Shown: positions 12,756 to 24,813 of the stretch, piece by piece
Position numbering within the stretch: the stretch's first letter is position 1
How the letters are laid out: the number at the start of each line of letters is the position of its first letter
Source: Chelonoidis abingdonii
Lineage: Eukaryota > Chordata > Testudines > Testudinidae
Direction: 5' to 3'
DNA: 64,000 nt
Assembly: GCF_003597395.2 (NCBI RefSeq)
Contig: NC_133771.1
Span: 53,026,742-53,090,741, forward strand
Notes under the pieces: model-generated
The model's input: the letters and a program-made list of their open reading frames with translations, nothing else
Databases searched by the model: none
Told to the model about the DNA's origin: nothing
Made by a program: the position numbers and the translations under genes

Positions 12756-12904
12756 CATCACAGTGGTTTGAGCATTGGCTTGTTAAACCCAGGGTTGTGA
12801 ATTCAATCCTTGAGGGGGCCATTTGGGGATTGGTCTTGCTTTGAGCAGTGGGTTGGACTAGATGATTTCTTGAGGTCCCTTTGAACCCTAATAATCTATA
12901 ATAT
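12756..12904 (+). mobile_element. CryI-type tRNA-derived SINE with CR1-like tail
   Basis: 'gtggtttgagcattggct' and the pol III B-box-like 'ggttgtgaattcaatcc' form the tRNA-like head. The 3' half 'ttggactagatgatttcttg' is the CR1-like tail. This composition is typical of the SINE family of cryptodiran turtles and is one of the better clues to the organism. Confidence 0.75.
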
Positions 12905-15689
12905 TCCACACATATCTTGAAACTTTCTGCCATAATTTGGCACCGTGCATAATGAAATGGACATCACTTGTTTTTGAAAACAAATCAAAGCAGATTTTCC
13001 TTATTTCAGCCCCATAGGATCTAGGAAGCAACATAACTTCTTGCATCTCTATCACTTAGAATATTAACTTCACATTTTATTTAAAAAATCAGCTAAGGAA
13101 GCATTTTCTACTTCTGAATTACAATTTGCCATTAACAAAAACGAGGTAAAAAAAACTGTTTAATATTGTCAGCCTTCCCTATCTCACGATTGGGTCTGAT
13201 CTCAGAATGGAAAAAAAAATTGCTTTGAAAAATTTTGTTTGCTTACCACTGTATAAGTACACATTAATATTAATGGCATAAAGTTAAGTTGTTCTTTTCA
13301 TAATTTACTTTACCTGAGACTTTATTGTAAATGATCATGTATTCTTGAAATATTAAAGATTAAGGATGGCCCATTGCTGCTTTTGCTTTGACAATTTCCC
13401 TTAGTACAATGATTATATTCTTACATGAGCAAAAAAGATGCATATCTGTTTCCATTTATTTACACATAATTGAAGTGTTGTATTGTTAAGAAAAACATTA
13501 CTTGGAACTCAGAAGGCCAGCCTGAAAAATGTCTGTGGGACACTAGTAAAAGCTTTCACTGCATAGTATTTAGTTCTTTTCCTACATGGGGGAAAATACC
13601 TAGAGGATCAAAATAATGATATAGGATCATTATGTTCCAAATTAAGCTGATGAATATATACAAACCTAAGTTACTGTAGGCTCAAATGTGGTATATGAAA
13701 CAAAGCAGGTAATTACATTAATAGCTCTCTCCACTTCAGATAACTTAACTGTATGGTATTGCACAACTGTTTATCGCTTATTCAATTATAACATAGGTCT
13801 ATATTTGGTCTAGGTAATATCAGTTTAAGCATACAAGGATGAATAGTTTAGATACAATATGATGAGGCATAAATTAACTAGGGGCCAGAATACAAATGCA
13901 GATAGGCACCTAGTGGGATTTTCAAAAGCATGTAGGAGTCTAACTCCTATTAATTTCAAGATTTCATTGGTTTGTGAATTGTAGGAAGGGTACATAACTC
14001 TTCTCTATTCACTTTTTCCATGTCCTCTTAGTTATCTCTTTTCTAAGATGAACAATCCTAATGTTTTTCATATCTCCTCAAATGGAAGCCATTCTATTCC
14101 CTTGACCATTTATATGTTTTCTATGAATTCAAGAAAAAAACAAGAATTAAAAAAAGGAAGGGTCTCAAAAAAAATACTGTCTATGACTCCTCTGTAACAC
14201 TATGCATCATTGATGCTTCACAAAACATCAGTTCTGCCTGCAAGTAAGACTCCTAGAAATGTAAAGGAATAGTATATGGACATGAAAATTATATGGCAGT
14301 AGTTAGATAGCTATATTCAGGCACATTTAACAAGCCAGTATTGTTCTCATGGTCTTCATTTTCCACAAATTTTGCAGATGAAAAAATAGAGATTATTTCT
14401 GAAATTGTGGCTCTGTGTTCTCTTTAACCACACAATCTCTTGCTTCACATATCTCTACATACTTGTTTGATCCCTTTAATATGTAGTGCAAATACACATT
14501 AGACAGTACCTCAATGATTCCTCTTCCTAAATGTGTGTGAATGACTTCATCTCCTCTCATCTTGACTACTTTAATTCCTTTTTCTAAAGATCAAATAAAC
14601 CCTAACTCTCATCCTGTTCTTTAACTCATTTCCATTTCTCCTCAAAAAACAAAACTTAATCAATCTACTCTCTCTGTCTCTCTACAGGATCCTTCTCTTA
14701 TACTGACCATACAATCTAGAATAGCCTGACTGCACTTATCTGACTCATTTTTAAAATCTCATCCCAAACTCCACCTCTTCTCCATTGTCTGTAACTTCTA
14801 ACCCTCTCACTAAAAAAATGATTTAATTCTCATTCCATAAATCTCCACATTTACCTCATATTTATTCATTTACCAAAATAGTTGGCTAGTGTCTGTACTA
14901 ATTTGGTTTGTACCAGTGCTAAATAAAGCTAGATGATAAGCGACAGATGCTTCTATAAAAATAAATTGTATTACAATAGAAATATTGTGTGTTTTGAAAA
15001 AGATTTAAGTTAAGTACTTGGCACTGTATTGCTGGCTGAACTTTCAATTCAGTCTTTCAGAACAACTTTCTTTTGGTATAGATGGACTTCATTTTATGGT
15101 ACTAAGACAAGAACTAAAATGGACTGCATGTAATTTTGAGAGAAGCACTCAAAAGGAAAAAGATGGGGCAGAAAATATATGGAGGACTTAGTACACAAAG
15201 ACACAAGGTACATTCTTGATCCAAGTTATTTTCTATGTGTAGAAATGCAATTGTCACTAAAAATAATGTTTACATTGAAATCTATGGCACAGCATGAGAC
15301 TTGTTATGCTTTCTTTTTATATGGTAATATTTATGCCTCATCAAAATAAAATGATAAAATTTAACAGATCATTTAAATCTCAATTCTGCTTTTGGTTACA
15401 CCGCTGTAAATTGGACTTCACTGAAGGTGCTTAGTGACACAGTAGCAGTTTAAGTGGGAACATGGGAAAACATCCAGCACTCTAGTCCTATCTCTCTCTG
15501 CACATTGTTCAGAGCCCATATCCTGGGATATGATTTGGTCCTTCATTACTGAACTTTTCACTTGACTGCTACCCCTCATTTCCCTTTCAGAGGGAACAGG
15601 CTAGTATACCTGTGACCGGTAAGCTGACTCTCAATTGTCTTTAAAGGGCCCTAGAGGAGAGAGACTGCTTTTGAGTCAGAGCTGCCTTA
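12905..15689. other. Intronic DNA with short repeat relics only
   Basis: Around 13,878-13,975 is another 'gggattttcaaaagca' repeat relic. 14,500-14,880 is pyrimidine-biased. No exon was recognised. Confidence 0.4.
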
Positions 15690-15880
15690 GACCATATCTG
15701 CACTTGCAAGCTTACAGTGTAAGAGTGCTCATGTAGCTTCATTATGCTGACGGGAGAGAACTGTCCCATTGACATCATAAAACCAGCTCAATGAGTAGTG
15801 GTAGCTATGTCAGCGGGAGAGCGTGTCCTACCAACATAGCGCTGTGCACTTATGCCAGCAAAACGTATGTCCTTCAGGGG
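15690..15880. mobile_element. Non-autonomous DNA transposon fragment
   Basis: Starts near 'accatatctgcacttgcaag' and contains 'gctatgtcagcgggagag' and 'accaacatagcgctgtg', phrases of a sauropsid MITE-like family. Ends are degraded and no coding sequence is present. Confidence 0.45.
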
Positions 15881-15899
15881 GTGTTTTGGCTGGAGTCAG

Positions 15900-16430
15900 T
15901 CAGGAAAAGGGTTGGTGAGAGCTTCCTGAGAGACCCGTGAAGGAAGAGGCAGGTTAGGGCTGTCTGAGCACAGGGGAGAGACAGAAGGAGCAGCAGAGAG
16001 TTGCCTAAGGGAAAACCTGCAGAAATCTCCACAGGCCTTTCTTGAAAACTAGCAGAGGGAGATACCTGTTGACCTTCCCGAGACAGAGAGACTGGACGAG
16101 GCTGAAGGCTGATAGTAGTATAGGGAAATACCTACTTGCTCTCTGAAGCTTAAACCAGATAGGACTGAAGGCTAGGATGAGGCATAGTGAGAGATGCCAG
16201 TGAGATACCTCAGAAGTGAGCATGGTGAGAGATGCTGGAGATGCAGAGAACCTGTACATGGTGAGAGATGTCAGGGCTGTACATTGATAGAGTGTTGGGT
16301 CTATTATGTTATGTAACTACGTGACATTCATCCATAATAAATTAGTCCTACAAAGGTTCATTGTAGCCAAAGACAATTTGGACTATTTCTGGGAAACACC
16401 GAAGGGGAAACTGAGGCAGGTGCACCAGTC
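15900..16430 (+). mobile_element. Possible LTR-like fragment
   Basis: Purine-rich, with repeated 'ggtgagagatg'-type phrases, and ends with 'gaaactgaggcagg', a phrase found at the ends of some turtle LTRs. It has no partner copy in the window, so the call is weak. Confidence 0.3.
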
Positions 16431-19270
16431 ATATCATGGTCTGGTATTGGAGGGTGCCCCATGCGGGTGCCCCCCCATGACACACCTCCTTGCCATACAC
16501 CTCACTTTTGCTGCCACTGTCCTCATATATCATCTGTTGGCTCTTGCCCCCTCTTCTCCCTTCCAACAAACATCACAGTCTTTCCTCCCCCATTATCCCC
16601 AACTCACCTCCCCCATTTATTCATCCATTTCTCTAGTCCTGCCAAACAAACACTATTAATTTTAATCTTAATATTGAATTTTAATTGTAAGAAATGAACA
16701 TCTTAAAAGCTCAACTGAGTTGGGGAATTAGAGAATGGTAGTTGGACCCATGGAGAACATTAAGCTAGCAGGTCCATTTCTTTTAAACTAAAGTACATTT
16801 GTCATGTTGTAATTGCTATATAATGACTTTGTTACACTGGAACAATTCAAGGAAACAGGATTTCTGAGATGAATCAACTCCAAAAAGGATTATTACCTCC
16901 TAAGTATCAGTTACTCATCATTAGAAAGACCCAGTATGAGAATTTAAACTATTTAGACATGAAACTCAGCTGGATAACAGTTGCAAAAATATTATTAGTA
17001 ATTATTATTATTTCCAAGGAAAATCACAACCTATATTAGAGTACTTTTATTTCCAAACTTCTACAACTGGAGGAAACTGTTAATCTTTTCTTTTCTTTAT
17101 GTACATTGTATTATATAGAATTAAAAAGTAACCATATCTGCTTGAACATTAAATTTATAAGCCAGCAGTCTAGTCTGGCTACTACTAGGATCCAACAGTG
17201 CAAAAATCTCCTTTTGCACTCTTTCCCTACATACACATCTTTAATGCCTGTCATTAGAACTTCCTATTGCTGCTTGTGAGAGATTATAGTTTTGAAGAAA
17301 ATCCTGCGGGAACCTTTTGTCTGTCATCAAACTGAAGGGACAGTTGGGGCAATAAAGTTTACCCTGTTCTGGATAATGTTGAATCACCCCTCCTAAGGAT
17401 CAGTTACCCTTAGGGCTCATAAAATCTCTCTGAAAAAAACAATATTTTGGGTGTTTCAGGATACACAACATATTATATGAAGTATCAGATATTTTAAACA
17501 AATATGTCCAAGAACAACATTTTAAAATATTTTGTTATTTCTGTAATATAAAGAAAGAGCTTATTAGAAGTTACTCCTGCACTGTAAAAGGAGAATAATC
17601 CCCAAAGACCCTTTTGTTAATTTCTTATCCTCCTATTTCATGTTTTTCTAAAGCACTCTCAATATTCTAATTCTCATGGCCTGTTCACATTACAAGTTGC
17701 AGGCTTTTTAGAAATGATTCGGAGATTTTAGTTCTGAGCTGGTTGACAATTTTCTTCCAATGTTTTCTTAACATAACATAATATATTAGAATAATCTGTT
17801 GTCCCTCACTCTCAGCAGCTTCCTTAGACTGTACAGGGACTTGTACTAAAAATTGATTTTGCAATTGAAACAGTCAACCTTATATAAACATGTATCTTCC
17901 CAAATTTCTTGATCACTGCGCATGAAATCATTGTATAATAGATTAAAGATTTGAAAGTCTGATGTTAACAAATGCTGATGGATGACATTCTTTATATACC
18001 CCACATAATTTAAACAGAACTGAAAAAAAGTTGCTTAAAATGCAAATACTGCTACTGAGTTCTAGTGAGATGAATACTAAGATTTATTGACTTCAGAAGT
18101 AAATACTCAATGAGTAAAGCTAAAATCAATATTTATCTGAAAGGACAGAGGGACAGAATAGATCTCATGTTCACTGAAATGAAAAATATCTATACTTCCT
18201 AATTTGGAAAAAATGTAACTGTATGAGCATATGTACAGTTCACATAAATGTTTGTGTATGTACACATACATAACTGGAAAGAGTATACATACATACATGC
18301 AGTTAAATATATTCTGATTTAGCAAATTAGGAAATTGACAAATTAGGCATGAATGTAACAAAAGAAGTTTTTAAAAATATCAATTATTTTCCTTTTCTCA
18401 TTATGGCCATGGATAATAGCTCACAGACATTTTCCCATGTTTGTCTCTTGCCTAGAAAGACAGAGAGGATCTTTCTAGTAGGCGCTTCGAAGATACATCC
18501 GATCAGAAAGCCTTTTCAGAAGCAGCAGCTTGTACCTAAATCAAAGTATAAGCAGACTAGTCTTACACTTTACACTTCTGTGTGGCAGTCATTCACAATA
18601 TCACTGGGGAGGATGTCTGCTAAGAATGAGGACTGCAAACTTATTGAGTTCAGGTCATTTACCTAACTTACAGAGCTGACATTCAAACTCCTGGCCAGGA
18701 TTCTGATGCTTAACAGTGTGCTGACCTATATTACCAACATTTTTAAATGCTGAAATTATTCACTCTCTTAATGTTGCATAGATAGCAAGGTTCATTTTAA
18801 ATCAGTATATGACTGCAGGTCCTGGGAGCAGTGAGACTAAATACCAGGGGATGAATAATGACATATCTGGCATCACTGATAAAGACAAAGCTTAAAGTAA
18901 TAATGAATGTGATAAAAGATCTAGTGAACATAGCTGACACAAGTCCATGTGATAAAACAGCATTAGAAGGCAAAGGAATCATAAGCTTAAAATCTCTCAA
19001 ACCACCAAATAGAATATTTAATGTAAATTTATATGATCTGAAAAAGGAGAGGTTGGAAGCTATTCCACTGTTATTAGGCACAACTTGTAAAAACAAAGCA
19101 AGGTTCAAGATTTTCCTTTCTACTAACAGCTCTATTTAATGGGGTATTAAATATAAGAAACAAAGGGAGAACAGAAAGTAAAATATTGGCTGAGTAATGC
19201 AATTGAGTATTAAACAAAATGATGCAAAACATAAGATACTTGTACAAGTCAATATGATTATTGCTGATTT
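16431..19270. other. Featureless intronic DNA
   Basis: AT-rich; includes short ATACAT-type low-complexity sequence near 18,250-18,300. No exon or RNA gene recognised. Confidence 0.4.
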
Positions 19271-19378
19271 TTTACAGTGGTCACCCAATGTTCAAGGCAC
19301 TTGACAGGCAAGAATACAGACTCCTTGTCCTAAAGGGCTTACAACCTAAGCAGAAAGGAAAGGTGGTTTAATATAGGG

Positions 19379-19657
19379 CAGTGGTCCCCAAACTTTTTAT
19401 CTTGTGCTCCCTTATCCCTGTCCGCACCTCCTCCCCTGGCTTCCCAGAGCCAGAACAGGAAGTGGGGCTGCAGCTCCAAATGGGGGGAAACTTGGACAGG
19501 GGTAAGGGACCTGAGGCTGGGGCACAGCTGGGCTGCGAGCGAAGCAGGTTGGCACTCCCTCCCTACCCCCCCATGGGGGCTGGCCCAGGCCCCAGCCACA
19601 CACCCCCAAACATTCCTTGGAGCCCCCATGAGTGCGCCCCATGATTGGAGACCACTG
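19379..19657. mobile_element. hAT-type non-autonomous element (MITE)
   Basis: Terminal inverted repeats: the left end CAGTGGTCCCCAA matches the complement of the right end TTGGAGACCACTG with one mismatch. Flanking 8-base sequences (atataggg and atatattg) agree at six positions, fitting a hAT 8-bp target duplication. The GC-rich interior explains overlapping spurious frames on both strands. Confidence 0.75.
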
Positions 19658-19741
19658 ATATATTGGATGAGAGGCCATATTAATAAATACAGTAACTTTA
19701 TGACCTTTATTCACCACAAAAACTATGAATTAAGACCAGTT

Positions 19742-22090
19742 ACTCGTCTTATAGAAACTGTAGGTCTTTGAGATGTCTTTTGAACATGGATTCCACTCTT
19801 GATGCGCATGGGCCCCATGCACCTGGGATCAGATTCTTTTGGCCAGAAATGTCTGTTGGGACAACTCGGGGGCTTAGATGGCCATATGCCCAAAACCTGA
19901 GGGCACAAAGAACCCAACAGACCCAACCATTCCTCAGTTCCTTGCCAATACAGAATCCCAGAGGAGTAGGACTCTGTAGTAGTGAGGAAGTAGGCTGGGG
20001 TTATGGAATCCATTTGTACAACATATCTTGAAGAACCACAATAGGGTAAATAACCTTTCTTTCTTCTTGGAGTTATTGTCCACATGGATTCCACTATTTG
20101 TGACTAACAAGGAATTGTTGGTGTGATTAGAGATGGGTATTAGGAGTCCCATTGTTATTATTATTTCATTATTTGTATTCCCATAGAGTGTAGAGGCCAC
20201 AGACCAGGACCCCATTAAGCTACGTGCTGTACATACACAGAACCAAAGGACGGTCCCTGCCCCAAGAGGCTTACAATCAGAATATAAGACAAGGGCAGAT
20301 AGGTAGAGGTAGATGTACAAGTAAACAATAAGACAATATTGGTCAGCACAGAAAGCAGTGGTCTCTACACACTAGCAGTCTAACAATGGCTCAAACAGTG
20401 ACTGTACAACAGAACTACCAAAATAGGCAGACAATCTAGACACTTTTACCAAAGAACAATGTGTCTTATAAACATGTGGAATGAACTTCATGAAGCTGCC
20501 CTACAGAATTCAGAAATAGGGACAGTCTTCACAGAGGAAACAGGCTGCCTGAGCTTTAGGGAAATAAGCTCTAATGTGGTTAGGTGGATCCTACTTGGCT
20601 AGCTTGTAACATGTTCTTATGCAGATGGAGACTCATTTTGATAACCTCTGTGAGGCTATTGCCAGACCTGTATGTAACCTTGTCACCAAAGGCCACAGAA
20701 AAGGTCTAGGAAAGTTCCTGAATGACTTTGTCTTATTCGAGTAATATGACAATACCCTTACAACATCAAGTATATGACGTTTAGCTTTCCCCAGGGCTGA
20801 AATAAGGCTTGGGGAAGAACACTGGTAGATGAATAAAATGGCTCACATAGCACTTCAACAATTTTGGGCAGAAGTCTAGGATGAGGCCTGAGACTAACCC
20901 TGTGCTTTATGAAACACTATATAAGGGAGGCCCTCTATAAGGGCCTGAAACTCCCCTACCCTTCAAGTTGAGGTAATGGCTACTAAAAAGGCAAGACTTA
21001 ATTGATCAGTGGTTACTGAAGGCTGAAATGGGAGAACCCATCCTATACTGAAGTCCCAAGAGGAAGGGGGTTCCCAAAAATGGGAAAAAAACATGTGAAC
21101 AATCCTAAAAGAATCTAGCCTCTGAAGGGTGAGAAAATACAGTATGGCCCTGGATTGGAGGGTGATGTGCAGATACTGCTGCTTGTTGGACCCTTATGAA
21201 ACTAATAGAAAATCCAGATAATTCCAGAGTTAGTAAATAATCCAATATCACTGAAATGGATATTCTCAAAGGAAAATGGCCAAACAGAAAATCTTTTCTA
21301 CTTAGCTTATATGTCAGTATTGTTGAAACTTTCCCGCTTTGGAGTAGAATGTTATGAATTTCAGTTGAGCAGCTTTTTTTTTTTTTGGTGAGTATAGGAT
21401 CAGACTGTTCTTCTGTGAGACTATGTTGGGCAGATCAAGCAAAGTGAGTGGGGCTGCACTGAAAGATTCACCAGATCTGAACATCAGAATTGCCTGACCT
21501 ATGATGAGGCTATTATCATAATCCATCCAGCATATTGCTTCTTCAAGACTTTTGCTGCCATGCAGATCAGGGGGAAGGCATATGTAGTCCTAGTGTCGAG
21601 GGGATGAGAAAGGCATCTGACAGGGTGCCCAGTGTGGAGCCAACTCTGGAGCAGAACACGTGGCATTTCTTATTGTTATCTGGAGCAAATAGGTCAGGAG
21701 GGACATGGAGAGGGGGCACTGAGCATACTGAATATTTATGAAAAATTAGTAAAGAATATTAAAAACAATTTTTTTAAGCCAAGAGGCAAACTAAAACTTA
21801 AATAACTACCTATAACAATAATAACTAGCTCTAACTGCAACAGTGACAAAAAAGCAGGTGAGCACTGAAAAGATTCAATCTGACTGCCGTGGGCAGTAAG
21901 AAGGAACTGAGGGATAGTTGAACCTACTCCTCTTTCCCCTCCACCCCCCGACACACACCCTTTTATGTCTTCATTTGGGAGGGGCACAGGTGCAGCCCCA
22001 ACAGAAGCTGCTGGCCAATAGAGCCCATGTGCACCAAGAGTAAAGTACATATGGATAATCACTCCAAGAAGAATGATTTCTCTTTCCACA
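19742..22090 (-). mobile_element. DIRS-type retrotransposon remnant 1 with inverted ends
   Basis: The left end (about 19,766-19,975) is repeated in inverted orientation at about 21,870-22,075. Both carry 'catggg', 'ttggcca' and 'cctcagttcctt' in order. The interior (20,400-20,960) is similar to the same part of remnant 2 at 27,950-28,440. Terminal inverted rather than direct repeats are characteristic of DIRS elements. It is internally deleted and has no intact frame. Confidence 0.65.
20155..20395 (+). repeat. Interspersed repeat inserted in DIRS remnant 1
   Basis: Contains 'ggaccccattaagctacgtg', 'ggtccctgccccaagaggct' and 'gacaatattggtcagca', phrases of a dispersed turtle repeat. A shorter relative ('ttgtcctaaagggcttacaa') lies near 19,270-19,370. 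Confidence 0.5.
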
Positions 22091-23029
22091 TACTAAAAAA
22101 AGTTATGCCAAAATGAAAGTGACAATATTTTTGTTCCTGCCTTTTACATTCAAGAAAACTTTGTATTTTCTCTTCATGGTCCAGATTCAACAAAATAAAA
22201 GTAATCCGGTTTTCACAATGTAAACCTCAAGAAACGGTAAAGAAGCTCTGAAAGCTGAAAGCCTTTCTCAGGAGTCACTGACATTAATTTTACAGGCTTT
22301 TCCTAGCAAAAGACTGAAGAGTGTTTTGAATATATTCCAACAAAATCAATATTTGTATAGCAGCTTTAAAAAAATCTACTATTTTTCCTACTTTAGAATT
22401 CATAGGCCTGTGTTTAAAATGTTTTTTTCCTAAATCTTCGGACCTTATTTCGGAAAGCGTTTCTGTACTCTTACAAATATACCACTAATGGTTGTTCTTA
22501 ATAAAGTTTTAACCACTGTTTGACTCCTATTTTAGAATAAAAACTAGCAACATAATTATCATATTTTACATATTAAAATAGTTCTCTCCAGGGATAAAAA
22601 GCATAAAGATACCTTGGTCTTTCTCTATTTTTGTAATAAAGCCAACCCTCCCCAAAATGTGAAGAATTGTTCTCTGTGTTGTATCCATGCAAAGATGTAT
22701 TTTTTTATTAGAAAAAAAGAAAGAATAACACGTTATACCTGAAATTTTGAAAGACTCATTGTTATGAATTGGACTTGTTCAGTCTCTGATTGCCTGCCAG
22801 CAGTATAGCAGTCGCCAACCTACTTTTATATTGATCTGATAGCCTATGTGGCAGTGCATGAAGGATAACCATCTGTGTCAGGTACAGCAGCAGGTGTCAT
22901 ATCCATTGAACTGGCTCCTGCCCTGATTACAATGAATCTGTTTTGAGCACCTGGCAACATGACACACTCTTTCATCTCTATAAAAAACACTAACTCAAAA
23001 AGTTTACTGAATATAAATGGGAAACTCAC
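22091..23029 (-). other. EYS: Start of the intron downstream of exon D
   Basis: Begins with donor GTGAGT at 23,029. No laminin-G exon or repeat was recognised down to the DIRS remnant. Confidence 0.5.
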
Positions 23030-24813
23030 CAGACAATGTCAGCTGATAAAGGCCAGGAGTCGAGTCCACTGCAGACATACTATGATATTTGGGTAAAAGA
23101 CTGTTTAGGCTTGTTAGAAGTTCTTTATCATGAATATCAATACTGAGTGTCCATCTCAAATATTCCCATGAAGTACTGCTAGACTCTTGTAAGGCAGAAT
23201 TTAAAGTCAGATAATCAGCATGAGATAATAAATCCTGTGTATCTAAAATTTTGGGAGAATGCATTTCTACATGGGGCAATTGCCCAAGTAAAACAGAGTA
23301 AGATAGCATGTCACTAGAAGATGCACATAATGAATGCCTTTCAGGGTAATCAACCATTATGTTTATATATCGAACTTCCATAGGCAGAAGGTGCATATCC
23401 AGAACTGTTTTGGAAAATATTTTGAGAGTCTCATCTGAATTGATCTGTAAATTTGTTTTGAGCTCAGAAGAACTATCTGTTATGTGACTGGTAACTGGTT
23501 CTTGAAGTGCACCACTCAGCTGAATATGTAAGAAAGTATCTTGACCCTTTAACTGAGACATGTCCATAATGAGATCATACAGATTTGATTCCAACAGTAG
23601 GACTGGCTTTGCCGTCAGCTTCTCAGCAGCAGTTAATTTTCTTGTCAAATCTTTGTTAATTTCTTGTGAGTACATAATTGTTGAAAATGATGGTTCTATA
23701 AAGGGGGTTTGTGAAGGTACAATGGTTATACATTCTGAATGAATACATGGAAAAATAGTGTTCAATACCTGCAAGGACACAGATAGAATATATACATCTG
23801 TTAGGAATTTAACTGTACTTCCTTTAGTGGGATACGAGGATGACTGTTCTGTGAACTTCACTGATGATGCTATTTCACTAGCTGAAGAAAACGAATGCCC
23901 AGAAGTAAGAGCAGTAGCTCCCATTAGTGTGAACCAGCTGGTTAATATCATTGAGTTCATCCAGAATGTCTCATAAAAAGGGGACTGTTTGCTCTGCAAA
24001 ACTTGATCTGAGAATTCATCAGAGTGTTTTACTTCAGTCATAGAACACATTGTACATGTTTGGCTTAATTCACTTAAAGAATCAGCAGACTGTGATTTGA
24101 TGTTTGAGAGTCTCTGGTCGATGGATGAAAAGATAATAACCAGACATTCAGTGGGAAGGGATGTTTGCATCTGGGCTTTGTGCATAACTAATGAGCTAAA
24201 GAAAGCTACCTGTTTTGAAATAAATGTCTTAACAGGAGAATCAAGAGCTATTGAGGGGTTCAGTAAACTCCAGTGCTCTCCTACTGATGTTGAGGAAACA
24301 GATGACTGTTCTCCAGTACCCTCTTGAGGCAACCTAGAGAGAATTGAAGGTGCACTTGTAGAAGCAGTTGTAAGCAGGCATCCACGGGAGAGTAATGAGT
24401 AACTATTTAATTCAATCTCAACTCCTGGTATGCTACTAATTACTGAACTCAAGTCTGTTGCTGATAAAGAAACAGTCTGATGGCTCTCTAATGATGAAGC
24501 TTATGTTGAGTAAACAGAAACTGTCATTAAGGAACAACTGATAAATGGGGTCATATCATACTTATCCTGGGGAAGCAATCCTGACATTAAATCTATGGAA
24601 GTACCAATAGCCACATGTGGCAGAGGTGTGATGTCAGACTTTATTGTGGAGAGAGAACATCTGTTGAGGAAGCTAGCCTGAACATTGTTGAAGACTCTCT
24701 AGGGGCAATTACTTCTCCTAGTCTATTGCTTTCAAAAGATATGCTGGAATTTAAGTTAGCCACATTAGTGGTCAGAAGAATCCCATAGCTGACAATGTCT
24801 GTCTTTTTCAGAG
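23030..24813 (-). CDS. EYS: EYS-like giant Ser/Thr-rich exon D, with a frameshift and a stop near its 5' end
   Basis: A single very long exon, which is what sets EYS apart from other EGF/LamG proteins. The acceptor after ttatccttaaag completes the split codon from exon C (G+CT, Ala), and donor CTG/GTGAGT ends it in phase 1. From about 24,500 to 23,030 one frame is open for nearly 500 codons of Ser/Thr/Leu-rich sequence with few cysteines and no recognisable fold. From 24,813 to about 24,643 the open frame is a different one, ending in TAA at 24,641-24,643. The main frame has TAA at 24,501-24,503. The 1,784-base length is one short of a multiple of three, as expected from one missing base. The exon may instead start at a phase-compatible acceptor near 24,487, avoiding both lesions. 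Downstream laminin-G exons lie outside the window. Confidence 0.72.
24501..24503 (-). other. EYS: In-frame stop codon (TAA) within exon D
   Basis: TAA on the minus strand lies in the same frame as the long open stretch below it. Coding-like sequence (for example LLPQDKYDMTP) continues above it in that frame. It is a genuine nonsense change, a base error, or intron if the exon starts near 24,487. Confidence 0.6.
24641..24699 (-). other. EYS: Interval containing the apparent frameshift in exon D
   Basis: The 5' frame of the exon is open down to TAA at 24,641-24,643. The 3' main frame is open only downstream of a TAG at 24,699-24,701. The switch must occur between these points, and the CT-rich run near 24,650 is a likely site. 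Both frames encode similar Ser/Thr-rich sequence. One missing base would also restore the expected exon phase. Confidence 0.55.

Noticed and set aside
12756..12830. Possible tRNA gene
   Set aside because: The B-box-like motif belongs to a SINE head; the fold is degraded and a CR1-like tail follows.
19339..19717. Overlapping frames on both strands at about 19.4-19.7 kb
   Set aside because: Explained by the GC-rich interior of a hAT MITE.
22844..23029. 61-codon minus-strand frame just downstream of exon D
   Set aside because: Follows directly from the GTGAGT donor and has no laminin-G or EGF features; treated as intron.
23560..24327. Plus-strand open frames opposite exon D
   Set aside because: They are antisense shadows of the large Ser/Thr-rich exon, with no splice-consistent neighbours.
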